A stretch of DNA of 13,229 bases, from the NCBI GenBank assembly GCA_027034115.1, contig JALVJB010000101.1:1-13229 (forward strand). The letters are read 5' to 3'. This DNA is from Acidilobaceae archaeon. Lineage in GTDB: Archaea > Thermoproteota > Thermoprotei_A > Sulfolobales > Acidilobaceae. This document shows positions 1 to 7,132 of the stretch, one piece after another (within the stretch, counting starts at the first letter, position 1; every line of letters starts with the position of its first letter). The notes below the pieces were generated by a model. The model saw only the letters and a program-made list of their open reading frames with translations. It made no database searches and was not told the origin of the DNA. Both the position numbers and the translations under genes were made by a program.

Positions 1-322
1 CGAGTAGCAGGAAGAAAGCAGTTCCTACTGCAGCGCCAGCGAAAGCACCGTTCATCTCATCCCTCTCCTCTCCGCCTCCTCCGCCAAGCATGGATACACT
101 CACAATGATGAACATGACTGCTGCTCCTACGTAGACGATTACTAGAAAGATTGCTATCACCGTGTAGCCGAGTAGAGCTATTAGGGCGGCGTTTAGTAGG
201 CCTAGTATTGCTAGGGCGCTGCTTGCATAGACTAGGTCATTCGCCTTCACTACGTAGTATGCTGTGAGCATCATGAAAACTCCAAGGATGCCTCCAAGTA
301 AGGGAACGTATACATCTATCAC
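1..322 (-). CDS. nuoJ: Complex I membrane subunit J (NuoJ), 3' end outside window
   Basis: This is the N-terminal 107 codons of a NuoJ-like membrane subunit of the proton-pumping arm of complex I; the gene continues beyond base 1. I translated it directly. It begins VIDVYVPLLGGILGVFMML and shows three hydrophobic segments (about residues 5-22, 30-50 and 53-76). The third contains the family signature IVYVGAAVMF, the helix of NuoJ known to carry a pi-bulge. A glycine/acid-rich loop (GGGGGEERDE) follows, and then another hydrophobic segment at the window edge. The GTG start overlaps the TGA stop of nuoI as GTGA, and GGAGGGTGA lies 6-9 bases upstream inside nuoI, so translation is probably coupled. 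Identification rests on the YVGA signature, hydrophobicity and position after nuoI. The start is reasonably sure. Confidence 0.9.
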   Translation of the reverse strand, partial: MIDVYVPLLGGILGVFMMLTAYYVVKANDLVYASSALAILGLLNAALIALLGYTVIAIFLVIVYVGAAVMFIIVSVSMLGGGGGEERDEMNGAFAGAAVGTAFFLLL

Positions 323-867
323 TTCTCCTCACCCTCCTTATAGGGAACCTTTACTAGGCCCTTTTCCTCATCGATCACATACCTAACTGGAATGCCCTCC
401 TTAGCGGTCTTGTATTCGGGAGGCTTGGTGAAGCTTTCCAGGTCAATATCCATCTCTGCGAGGTTCTCATAGACAACGTCGTGGTAAGGTACATGATATA
501 GGGCTTCAGTTGGGCAAACGTCTACGCACATTCCACAGAAGATACACCTCTGATAGTTTATCACCGGCCACATGACCATCTTCGTTTTACCAGTCTTAGG
601 GTCTTTCTGCGGTATCCTAATCATTTTCATCGCAGAGGCAGGGCAGATTCTTGCACAGCTAGCGCAGTGAATACACTTGTCTTTGATGAGGACAATGAAG
701 CCTCTGTAACCCTCCCTTAGCTTCGTATACTCCTTGGGGTAGACTAGCGTGAACCGCTCGGGGTCAAAGAAGTACTTAACGCCTACAATAATCGCCTCTA
801 GGTTGCCCTTAAACTTATGGAATATTCCTCTTTTCGGCTTAGTTTTGGGTACTGGTTTGGGCGGCAT
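319..867 (-). CDS. nuoI: Complex I 2x[4Fe-4S] ferredoxin-like subunit I (NuoI)
   Basis: NuoI (TYKY) carries the N6a and N6b clusters that pass electrons towards N2 in NuoB, at the junction of the peripheral and membrane arms. Both ferredoxin motifs are complete: CIHCASCARICP (Cys 65, 68, 71, 75) and CIFCGMCVDVCP (Cys 108, 111, 114, 118). The basic N-terminus and the acidic/basic C-terminal tail of about 60 residues fit the family; the length is 182 residues. The longest frame starts at a GTG at 876, but that GTG lies inside the sequence GAGGTGAT. That sequence is a near-perfect SD placed 5 bases before the ATG at 867, so I chose 867. The upstream nuoH TGA stop directly precedes this SD, which implies translational coupling. 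Confidence 0.95.
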   Translation of the reverse strand: MPPKPVPKTKPKRGIFHKFKGNLEAIIVGVKYFFDPERFTLVYPKEYTKLREGYRGFIVLIKDKCIHCASCARICPASAMKMIRIPQKDPKTGKTKMVMWPVINYQRCIFCGMCVDVCPTEALYHVPYHDVVYENLAEMDIDLESFTKPPEYKTAKEGIPVRYVIDEEKGLVKVPYKEGEEK

Positions 868-877
868 GGCTATCACC

Positions 878-1903
878 TCATATCAATCCGAGATACGCCT
901 CGAGGATCCCGAGGCCTAACCCGAAAAGGGCTAGCGGGAAGAGTATTTTCCATGCGAAGTCGAGGGCCTGGTCTAGCCTGTACCTTCCGTAGACGGCTCT
1001 TAGGAAGCTGAAGATCGCCATGAGTATGGTAGCTTTAACCACTACTATGATCGAGGGATACAGGTAGCCGGAAAGGAATCCTGTTCCTGGATGGTATGGT
1101 AGCCAGCCTCCGAAGAAGGCGAGCGTTATGAGCACGGAGTAGACGAACCTCTTGATATACGCAGCGCCCATATTGACCCCGTAGAGTAGCCCCGAGTACT
1201 CCGTGTAGGGGCCTGCTACTACCTCGTTCTCGCTCTCAGGTATTTCGAAGGGGAAGCCGCTTGTAGCCATAAGTACTCCTATGAAAGCGGCCAGGAATGC
1301 GAGGGGGTTGAGGACTGCGAACCACTTCCAGCCTTCTTGAGCGTTTACGACGTCTACGAAGTTATAGGAGAGGGTCATCGCGGCAGTAGAGAGGATACTG
1401 ATTATTATGGCTATCTCGTAGGCCGTTATCATGTAGGATTCTCTCATACCTCCGATTATTGAGAACTTATTGTTGCTAGCCCATGATGCGAGGACTATGA
1501 ATATTGCTGACACTGTGGATAACGCTAGTGATATTAGAACGCTGTAATCCATCGGTATAGGCCACCATCTCGCTACGCTCGTGAAGGGTACAGCGACTAG
1601 TGGGACTATGCTGAGGACGAGCGCGGTTAATGGGGCTAGGAGGAATACTCCCTTATCAACTGTCTTCGGGATTATCACTTCCTGGAAGGCGTATCTCATA
1701 AGGTCCGCTATTAGCTGGAGAGCTCCTCCTAGCTGTGGGGAGACGTGGAGGGGGCCGAACCTCCTCTGGACTCTCGCGGCTGTCTTCCTCTCGAACCATA
1801 GGATCCCGATTACCACCACTAATGGGACTATGAGCCCTAGGACTATGAGCTGCCATAGCGGAGGCCATATTATTATCTTTATTATTAGCTCTATCCAGTT
1901 CAT
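878..1903 (-). CDS. nuoH: Complex I membrane subunit H (NuoH/ND1)
   Basis: NuoH (ND1) is the membrane subunit that forms much of the quinone channel and connects the peripheral arm to the proton-pumping subunits. The 341-residue product has about eight hydrophobic segments. It carries the two best-known family signatures: ERKTAARVQRRFGP (38-51) after the first helix, and the acidic cytoplasmic loop PESENEVVAGPYTEYSG (222-238). Length is in the normal range (about 320-350). The ATG at 1903 is preceded by TGAGGTGG, where TGA is the nuoD stop, 7 bases upstream of the start. The gene sits directly between nuoD and nuoI, without the nuoE, F and G genes that separate D from H in typical bacterial operons. 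No key residue seems to be missing. Confidence 0.96.
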   Translation of the reverse strand: MNWIELIIKIIIWPPLWQLIVLGLIVPLVVVIGILWFERKTAARVQRRFGPLHVSPQLGGALQLIADLMRYAFQEVIIPKTVDKGVFLLAPLTALVLSIVPLVAVPFTSVARWWPIPMDYSVLISLALSTVSAIFIVLASWASNNKFSIIGGMRESYMITAYEIAIIISILSTAAMTLSYNFVDVVNAQEGWKWFAVLNPLAFLAAFIGVLMATSGFPFEIPESENEVVAGPYTEYSGLLYGVNMGAAYIKRFVYSVLITLAFFGGWLPYHPGTGFLSGYLYPSIIVVVKATILMAIFSFLRAVYGRYRLDQALDFAWKILFPLALFGLGLGILEAYLGLI

Positions 1904-1915
1904 GGCTCTTCCACC

Positions 1916-3169
1916 TCACCTATCTCCTTCCGGTGGGAAGTAGTCGATGCTCCCGTAGATTGTCGGCAAATCCATTACCCTGTGGCCTGGAAGTATATAC
2001 TTGAAAACAATAGCATTGCGTGCAGAGGCTGATACTATTCTCACCCTGTAAGGCTTATTTGCCCCGTTACTCTCAACGTAGTAGGAGATCTCTCCTCTCG
2101 CAGTTTCGGCCCTGGCATAGGCTTTTCCTTTCGGCACCTTTAGTAACGCGAAGACCGGGACCAGTTTGACTCGCCCGGTTTCCTGGAATACCTTCTTGTA
2201 GAGTGGCGGGGCGGTCTTCCAGAAGCGGTCATGCATTATCTGTTCTCCCTTATGCTTGTCGAGCCAGTCGGCGACTTGCTCGAGTATGTGGAGGCTCTGT
2301 TTTATCTCCTCGACTCTCTGCCATACTCTTGCGAGAGAGTCGCCCTCTTGGAAGACAGGGATCTCGAAGTCGAGCTCGTCGTAAACCTCGTAGGGGGCAT
2401 TGTACCTGACATCATACTCAACCCCGCTGGCTCTCAGGTTCGGACCGGTAATGCCCAGCTCGATCGCCAGGTTCCTCGGAATAACGCCGACGTCCTCTAG
2501 CCTCGCCCTAATTACTGGGTTGTCAACGTAGATTTTCCTGTACTCTTCGAGCCTCTTCCGCATATACCTGATAGCTTTTCGGAGAGAGTCGGTGAAGCCT
2601 TCCGGAGCATCCCTCCTTACTCCCCCGAAGATCGGGTAAGAGTGCGTAAGCCTGGCTCCGGTGAGCCAGTCCGCTAGCTCTACCCATACCTCTCTGTCCC
2701 CGAAAGGCCACATATACATCGTTGAGTGGCCTACGAAGACTCCGAATATTCCGAAACCATATAGGAAGGCCGCGATCCTGTTTATTTCGCAGAGGAGCAC
2801 TCTAAGGTATTTGGCTCTCAGAGGGGGTTCTATGCCTAGGAGCTTCTCAACGGCTTCTACATAGGGTAGTGTAACGTTGCAGGCGTCATGGATGGCCATC
2901 CTCTCGTAGAGGGGAATTCCCTTAATCCATTCCCTGCCTTCGCCCAGCTTCTCCATCGTTCTGTGTACGTAGCCCATGTCTGGGTCGGCTTCTACTATAA
3001 CGTCTCCGTCGACACGGATGATTATCCTCATATGGCCCGAGCCTGGATGCTGAGGCCCGATGAAGACTTCGTAGAGGTCCTTGCCAAGCTTCCTAGTCCA
3101 GAACCCTGGGAGCTGTTTAAGGTCATTGAAGCCTACCTTCCCCGATATACCGCTTATCCTTGCACTCAT
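1916..3169 (-). CDS. nuoD: Complex I 49 kDa subunit D (NuoD)
   Basis: NuoD is the large-hydrogenase-derived subunit that, with NuoB, forms the site where electrons from cluster N2 reduce the quinone. The 417-residue product has the archaeal form of the N-terminal motif (GPQHPGSGHMRI), then IGYVHR-like (MGYVHRTMEKL), AVEKLLGIEPP, LCEINRIAAFLYGFG and FGGVRRD. It ends PPEGDR, matching the bacterial GEVDR terminus, so the protein is full length. The [NiFe]-ligand cysteine pairs of hydrogenases are absent, as expected. At 2885-2905 it reads ERMAIHD where bacterial NuoD has DR(M/I)DY, so the quinone-contacting tyrosine is not there. The longest frame begins with GTG at 3178, inside the SD GAGGTGG; the ATG at 3169 follows with correct spacing and was chosen. 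Confidence 0.95.
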   Translation of the reverse strand: MSARISGISGKVGFNDLKQLPGFWTRKLGKDLYEVFIGPQHPGSGHMRIIIRVDGDVIVEADPDMGYVHRTMEKLGEGREWIKGIPLYERMAIHDACNVTLPYVEAVEKLLGIEPPLRAKYLRVLLCEINRIAAFLYGFGIFGVFVGHSTMYMWPFGDREVWVELADWLTGARLTHSYPIFGGVRRDAPEGFTDSLRKAIRYMRKRLEEYRKIYVDNPVIRARLEDVGVIPRNLAIELGITGPNLRASGVEYDVRYNAPYEVYDELDFEIPVFQEGDSLARVWQRVEEIKQSLHILEQVADWLDKHKGEQIMHDRFWKTAPPLYKKVFQETGRVKLVPVFALLKVPKGKAYARAETARGEISYYVESNGANKPYRVRIVSASARNAIVFKYILPGHRVMDLPTIYGSIDYFPPEGDR

Positions 3170-3181
3170 AAGACCCACCTC

Positions 3182-3658
3182 TTATTTCTTAAATATTGGC
3201 TCTTCCTTTACAATGAAGTCTTTCCTGAGCGGTTTCAGCTCAGCAACAGTGGGAGCGAGTAGTAGTGGTCTCAAGTCGGGGTGGCCCTCGAAGACTATTC
3301 CAAATCCTTCGTATACCTCCCGCTCCTGGAAGTCCGCACTAGTCCAGACTCCGTAGAGGCTTGGAACACTATTCTTATCCCTGGGTATCGAGTAGCCAAG
3401 TCCTACAACGTAACGAGAGAGTTCCTTCTTACTATAACTGGATAAATGATATATAATTTTAATTATACCCTCTTTAGGGTAATCTATAGCAGTCACGTCT
3501 TTGACGTGGTCAAAACCTGCCTCCTTCATTCTTTTAGCCGCTTCTATAACGTTCTCTTCTTTTACCTCAACATGCACTAGGTCTTTTCCCACTTCGACAT
3601 TTACTACATACTCAGCTAGGAGATTCCTAACCATATCCGCTAACTCATCAATGCTCAC
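3182..3658 (-). CDS. nuoC: Complex I 30 kDa subunit C (NuoC)
   Basis: NuoC is a peripheral-arm subunit without cofactors that braces NuoD and NuoB. The protein shows an N-terminal alpha/beta domain and then the conserved core: DYP, IIYHLSS, PRD, VPSLYGVWTSADFQERE and YEGFGIVFEGHPDLRPLLL. The last part is the family signature (ERE-Y-DMFGI-F-GHPDLR), with D replaced by E and M by G. It is a stand-alone NuoC, not fused to NuoD. With the chosen GTG at 3658 it has 158 residues, and GGGGTGAT lies 6 bases upstream and contains the nuoB stop codon. An in-frame ATG at 3685 would add nine residues (MHGGRGDRA) and overlap nuoB by 20 bases, but I see no good SD for it. Confidence 0.94.
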   Translation of the reverse strand: MSIDELADMVRNLLAEYVVNVEVGKDLVHVEVKEENVIEAAKRMKEAGFDHVKDVTAIDYPKEGIIKIIYHLSSYSKKELSRYVVGLGYSIPRDKNSVPSLYGVWTSADFQEREVYEGFGIVFEGHPDLRPLLLAPTVAELKPLRKDFIVKEEPIFKK

Positions 3659-3665
3659 GGCCCTA

Positions 3666-4262
3666 TCACCCCTTCCACCATGCACAGAGGTCTTCCTTAG
3701 GCTTCACGTACTCTTTGTCGGGCCTCCAACCTTCCTCGACGAACTTGCTTGCTAGCCCCTCCCGGCGGATCTTCCTCTGCAACTCAATGATCGCTCTTGC
3801 AACCGCCTCCGGCCTCGGTGGGCAACCGGGGATATAGATGTCTACAGGGACAACTTCCCAAGGCCTCACGATGTTATAGCTGTTATAGAATATGCCTCCG
3901 TCGAGTGCACACGCGCCCATTGCTATTGCAAACTTAGGCTGGGGCATTTGCTCCCAAACGACCCGTAAGGCGCAGGCCATCTTTCTCGTAACGGTGCCCT
4001 CTATCAATATCATATTGGTCTGCCTGCTACCAACCCAAGGTAGTGCTCCGTGCTGCTCGTTATCATATCGAGGACTCCAGGCAGCGGCAAACTCGCATCC
4101 ACAGCAGCTCGTGGTCAAGTGGACAGGCCATAATGAGAAGGCCGTCCCCCAGTCTACTAGTTTGCCCAGCTTGAGCTTGCCCAGTAATAGCTTCCTAGCC
4201 TTCTTAGCCGCGACGTCTACATTGCCAACGTATACCTTGCCGTCACCGTTCCCCTTGCTCAT
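3666..4262 (-). CDS. nuoB: Complex I PSST subunit B (NuoB), carries cluster N2
   Basis: NuoB binds [4Fe-4S] cluster N2, the last electron carrier before quinone. All ligand positions are present: the tandem pair in TTSCCGCEF (Cys 53 and 54), GACAL (Cys 118) and IPGCPPRPE (Cys 147), in a 198-residue product. The segment WPVHLTTSCCG, then QTNMILIEGTVT and YNSYNIV, follows the family order. Length is typical. The longest frame opens with a GTG at 4274 that overlaps the nuoA stop (GTGA). I prefer the ATG at 4262, because GAGGGGTGA lies 8 bases upstream of it while the GTG itself falls within that SD. The gene lies downstream of nuoA and upstream of nuoC, as in most complex I operons. Confidence 0.96.
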   Translation of the reverse strand: MSKGNGDGKVYVGNVDVAAKKARKLLLGKLKLGKLVDWGTAFSLWPVHLTTSCCGCEFAAAWSPRYDNEQHGALPWVGSRQTNMILIEGTVTRKMACALRVVWEQMPQPKFAIAMGACALDGGIFYNSYNIVRPWEVVPVDIYIPGCPPRPEAVARAIIELQRKIRREGLASKFVEEGWRPDKEYVKPKEDLCAWWKG

Positions 4263-4270
4263 AACCCTAT

Positions 4271-4687
4271 TCACCCCTCAAGCATCCAGGATTCAACCCT
4301 CCTAGCCTCTCTTAGAGCGTAGGCTAGGAGGGGGAAGTAAACGGCTAGCAAGACGCCGTACAGCCAGAGTAAGTTCCCAAGCATGTTCTTGGAGGCCGCG
4401 AGTAGGAGACTAGTTAGTATGACCGCTGGCTCGACTGCGAGGAATATTATCAGGTAGCCTAGATATTGCATTGAGACTTTGCCGCGGGCTTCGCTCCTCG
4501 GCGGAGGGTTTCCGGCCTCATATCTCTCGTACTTGTACTTTTCCTGGCTAATTATGTCGGGCCTGGCCCTGGTTATTAGCTCTATTAATATAACAACTGC
4601 TCCCAGTAATAATATCAGTATAATGGGCAGTATCACTAGGCTGGTCGCTGATTTTACTAGCTCGTTTGAGAGGTACTCGAGCACCAT
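4271..4687 (-). CDS. nuoA: Complex I membrane subunit A (NuoA/ND3)
   Basis: NuoA (ND3) is a small membrane subunit whose first loop lines the quinone site. The 138-residue product has three hydrophobic segments (about 14-38, 74-97 and 106-125). The loop between the first two contains YERYEAGNPPPR, corresponding to the family's YE-G motif, followed by SMQYLGYLIIFLAVEP. In bacteria the last part normally reads FDVE; here Glu is kept and Asp is Ala. This is the first gene of the operon. An in-frame ATG at 4738 would add 17 residues (MGRSSSFPGG...), without an SD but closer to the TATA-like box at 4779-4786. I chose the ATG at 4687 because GGTGA lies 5 bases upstream. The family call is firm; the start is about 65 % likely. 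Confidence 0.9.
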   Translation of the reverse strand: MVLEYLSNELVKSATSLVILPIILILLLGAVVILIELITRARPDIISQEKYKYERYEAGNPPPRSEARGKVSMQYLGYLIIFLAVEPAVILTSLLLAASKNMLGNLLWLYGVLLAVYFPLLAYALREARRVESWMLEG

Positions 4688-4778
4688 TACGCTCACCAGG
4701 GGGTTCACTCCCCCTGGGAAGGAGGAGGATCTACCCATATAGTAATATTACGTTTGCGCGGGTCTCCTTCGACTAGGA

Positions 4779-4786
4779 TTATAAAG
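4779..4786 (-). promoter_or_regulatory. TATA-like box, probable promoter of the nuo operon
   Basis: On the minus strand the sequence reads CTTTATAA, which fits the archaeal TATA box. A transcription start about 26 bases downstream would fall near 4757, ahead of both candidate nuoA starts. A second T/A-rich candidate, TTTTATTA, lies just upstream at about 4789-4796. A factor B recognition element (BRE) is not clear. The call rests on motif and position in the only gap before nuoA. Confidence 0.5.
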
Positions 4787-4804
4787 ATTAATAAAAGGAG
4801 AGAT
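4787..4804 (-). terminator. T-rich tract after EF-2, possible terminator
   Basis: On the minus strand, about 22 bases after the EF-2 stop codon, the sequence becomes pyrimidine- and T-rich (CTCTCCTTTTATTAATC). Archaeal RNA polymerase often terminates at short T-runs without a hairpin. The longest run here is only four T, and it overlaps the probable nuo promoter, so this is tentative. Confidence 0.3.
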
Positions 4805-4825
4805 TCCTAGTGGGATGATTGTGGG

Positions 4826-7039
4826 TTAAGGACCTATCAGGTCGCTCACTTTAGGCGGGTTCGGTGGGAGGCCTTTCCTCTGCCTTATCTTCTTGATCAG
4901 CTCGGGTAGCATGCTATCGGGGACTGGGGCCCAGCGGCTGAACTCCACGCCCCAGAATGCTCTTCCTGCGGTAGCGCTTCTCAGCTCTGCGGCTAGGTCG
5001 AAGCTCTCTGATACTGGGACTTCAGCTATTACCCTAGCGACTGGTCCCTGGCTTAGTACTTCTAGTATTCTGCCTCTCTTCCTCGAGATGACCGCGGCTA
5101 TAGCGCTCACATACTCCATAGGGGTCCTTATGTCAAGCTTCTGTAATGGCTCTAGGAGTGTGGGGTTGCCCTCGAGTATGCCAGCCCATATAGCGTTCCT
5201 GACTGCAGGATAGATCTGTCCGGGGCCTCTGTGGACTGGGTCCTCGTGTATTACTGCGTCGTGGAGGAGCACCTTTATCCCCCTGACGGGTTCTGCGGCT
5301 AGGGGTCCCTCCTTTACTGCTAGGCGGAACGCGGCTAGGATTGTGTCTTTTACTTCTCTTAGGTGCTGTACTCCGGTGGTCTTGTCTACGAATATGTTGA
5401 GTCCCTCGTCTATGGCCCAGATCTTTCTCGCCTCATCGTAGTCCCATCCAGCTTGGTCCCTGAGGATCCTTGCCCTTTCCTTTGGATCCATGTTCTCGGC
5501 TACTATACCCTTCTGGAGTAGCTCTAGCGTTTCCTCGTTGAGAGGTTCCACGCTAATGTAGAACTTGTTGTGCTTGTTGGGGCTCTTGCCTTCGAAGACT
5601 GGAGAGGGTTTTCTCACAGTTTCTCTGTAGACTACTATTGGCGGGCTCGCCTTTACCTCGAGGCCGAATCTCTCCTTCAGGAATGTTAGGGCTATTTCTA
5701 GGTGGAGCGGTCCCATTCCGCTGATTAAGTATTCGCCGGTCTCCTCGTTTATCTTTACGACAAGGTTGGGGTCTTCTATTGTAAGCTTTCTTAGGGCTTC
5801 GATTAGCTTGGGGAGGTCTTGGATCTTCTTAGGCTCTACTGCTATTGTTACCACGGGCTCGCTGACGTAGTGTAGTTGCTCGAAGGGCGCCGCCTCGTCT
5901 AGCTTCGAGGGATCTACTACGGTCTCGCCGGCTCTCACGTCTTCGAGGCCCATTACTGCTCCTATGTTGCCTGCTGGGATCATCTTTGTGACTTCACGGA
6001 ATGGTCCCATGTAAAGGCTTACTTGGAGGATCCTGGCTTTCTTATTGGCGGTGAGCAGGTAGACCTCTTTACCGTTCTCGAGGCTTCCGGAGAATACTCT
6101 GCCAGTTGCCACTAGACCTGTCTTTTCAACTCTAACGTCGTTTACGAAGAACACTAGTGGACCGTTGGGGTCGGCGTTTAGCATAGCCTGGCCTAGCTCT
6201 GTGTTTAAGTCGCCCTTCCATATCTTGGGTATCCTGTACCTCTGCGCCTCCCTCGGGTTGGGAACGAATCTTACTACCATGTCAAGGACCGTCTCGTGCA
6301 CAGGCATTAGCTTCGCCAGGTTAGCTATCTCCTTTTTGTCGCCGGACTCGTAAGCCTTGATTATTTCCTTGAAAGTTATACCCTTCTTTGAAACCATGGG
6401 TATGCTTATTCCCCATTTATCCTTAGCGCTGCCGAAGGCTACCGTTCCCTCCTGCGGGTTAAGCTTCCACTTCTTCTTGAATTCGGGCTCCGCGTAAAGG
6501 TCTATCAGGTTGTTGACCTCGCGGATTATCTCTATGAATCTCTCCATTATCTTCTCCGGCGGGAGCTTCAGCTCTTTGATTAGCCTGTCAACTTTGTTTA
6601 TGAAGAGAAGCGGGCGGACCCTCTCTTCAAGGGCCTGCCTTATGACCGTCTCTGTCTGAGTCATAACACCCTCAACGGCGTCAACAACCACTATGGCTCC
6701 ATCTAGCACCCTGAGGCTACGCGTGACCTTTCCCGAGAAGTCTACGTGGCCCGGGGTGTCGATAAGGTTGATCACGTAGGGTTTACCATTATACTCGTGG
6801 TATAGGCTTATGTTCGCCGACTTAACGGTTATACCCCTCTGCTTCTCGACGCTGAGGAAGTCGAGTACTAGGGCTTCTCCAGCGATCCTCTCGCTTATAA
6901 TACCAGCCGCGGCTAGTAGAGAGTCGCTAAGGGTTGTTTTCCCGTGGTCCACGTGCGCGATTATTCCTATATTTCTAATCTGTTCGATGTTCTTCATTAT
7001 TTTCTCGATCTCTGCGACCATTTTAACGCGTGCGCCCAT
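4826..7039 (-). CDS. fusA: Archaeal translation elongation factor 2 (aEF-2)
   Basis: EF-2 is the cytoplasmic GTPase that drives ribosomal translocation. The 737-residue length matches archaeal EF-2. G motifs are complete: AHVDHGKT (28-35), switch I RGIT (68-71), DTPGH (94-98), NKVD (148-151) and GSA (203-205). Domain II (about 295-380), domain III with GMGPLHLEI, and domains IV and V follow. Domain IV carries VHRGPGQIYPAVR, in which His603 is the expected diphthamide site, the residue unique to archaeal and eukaryotic EF-2 and the target of ADP-ribosylating toxins. The ATG at 7039 has AAGGGGTG 7 bases upstream. The gene is flanked by gaps of 138 bases (to the chosen nuoA start) and 93 bases, so it is probably transcribed on its own. 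I see no intein or frameshift. Confidence 0.98.
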   Translation of the reverse strand: MGARVKMVAEIEKIMKNIEQIRNIGIIAHVDHGKTTLSDSLLAAAGIISERIAGEALVLDFLSVEKQRGITVKSANISLYHEYNGKPYVINLIDTPGHVDFSGKVTRSLRVLDGAIVVVDAVEGVMTQTETVIRQALEERVRPLLFINKVDRLIKELKLPPEKIMERFIEIIREVNNLIDLYAEPEFKKKWKLNPQEGTVAFGSAKDKWGISIPMVSKKGITFKEIIKAYESGDKKEIANLAKLMPVHETVLDMVVRFVPNPREAQRYRIPKIWKGDLNTELGQAMLNADPNGPLVFFVNDVRVEKTGLVATGRVFSGSLENGKEVYLLTANKKARILQVSLYMGPFREVTKMIPAGNIGAVMGLEDVRAGETVVDPSKLDEAAPFEQLHYVSEPVVTIAVEPKKIQDLPKLIEALRKLTIEDPNLVVKINEETGEYLISGMGPLHLEIALTFLKERFGLEVKASPPIVVYRETVRKPSPVFEGKSPNKHNKFYISVEPLNEETLELLQKGIVAENMDPKERARILRDQAGWDYDEARKIWAIDEGLNIFVDKTTGVQHLREVKDTILAAFRLAVKEGPLAAEPVRGIKVLLHDAVIHEDPVHRGPGQIYPAVRNAIWAGILEGNPTLLEPLQKLDIRTPMEYVSAIAAVISRKRGRILEVLSQGPVARVIAEVPVSESFDLAAELRSATAGRAFWGVEFSRWAPVPDSMLPELIKKIRQRKGLPPNPPKVSDLIGP

Positions 7040-7045
7040 TGATAC

Positions 7046-7070
7046 GCACCCCTTATTCTACACCGGGTGC
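7046..7070 (-). repeat. Inverted repeat in the EF-2 leader covering the SD
   Basis: GCACCC and GGGTGC form a perfect 6-base inverted repeat with a 13-base loop in the EF-2 upstream region. The arm nearest the gene includes the SD GGGGTG, so pairing would hide it. The predicted transcription start (about 7066) lies within the outer arm, so whether the hairpin exists in the mRNA depends on the true start. It could equally be chance or a DNA-level site. Confidence 0.35.
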
Positions 7071-7088
7071 CACTGCACTAGTAAGGGG

Positions 7089-7095
7089 TTATAAA
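7089..7095 (-). promoter_or_regulatory. TATA-like box, probable promoter of EF-2
   Basis: The minus strand reads CCTTTATAACC, the same TTTATAA core as at the nuo promoter. Transcription would begin about 26 bases downstream, near 7066, giving a leader of roughly 27 bases that contains the SD GGGGTG. It lies in the 93-base gap between the XPF gene and EF-2. No strong BRE is visible. Confidence 0.5.
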
Positions 7096-7132
7096 GGAAG
7101 AGACCTGAAGGATGCTGTGACCCCTAAGGGTT

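Noticed and set aside
105..117. ATGATGAACATGA, similar to the C box of an archaeal C/D guide RNA
   Set aside because: It is inside nuoJ coding sequence, and no correctly spaced D/D' box or terminal stem was seen.
1656..1919. Minus-strand 87-codon frame inside nuoH
   Set aside because: It is an alternate frame within nuoH, rich in Arg/Pro/Ser, without family features. Both nuoH signatures (ERKTAARVQ and the PESENEVVAG loop) are in the other frame.
1581..1943. Plus-strand open frame of 120 codons antisense to nuoH
   Set aside because: It lies wholly opposite a strong membrane-protein gene, has no recognisable motif, and its low-complexity Ser/Thr/Pro content is what the complement of such codons gives.
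2888..3262. Plus-strand 124-codon frame antisense to nuoD and nuoC
   Set aside because: It spans the junction of two well-supported genes and shows no SD, domain or conserved motif.
3892..4305. Plus-strand 137-codon frame antisense to nuoB
   Set aside because: The opposite strand encodes the four N2 cysteine ligands; this frame has only shadow-type Ser/Pro/Leu composition.
7119..7131. Small hairpin (ACCC-TTAG-GGGT on the minus strand) after the XPF stop as a terminator
   Set aside because: The stem has only four pairs and is not followed by a T-run; archaeal termination does not need it, so I cannot support a terminator here.
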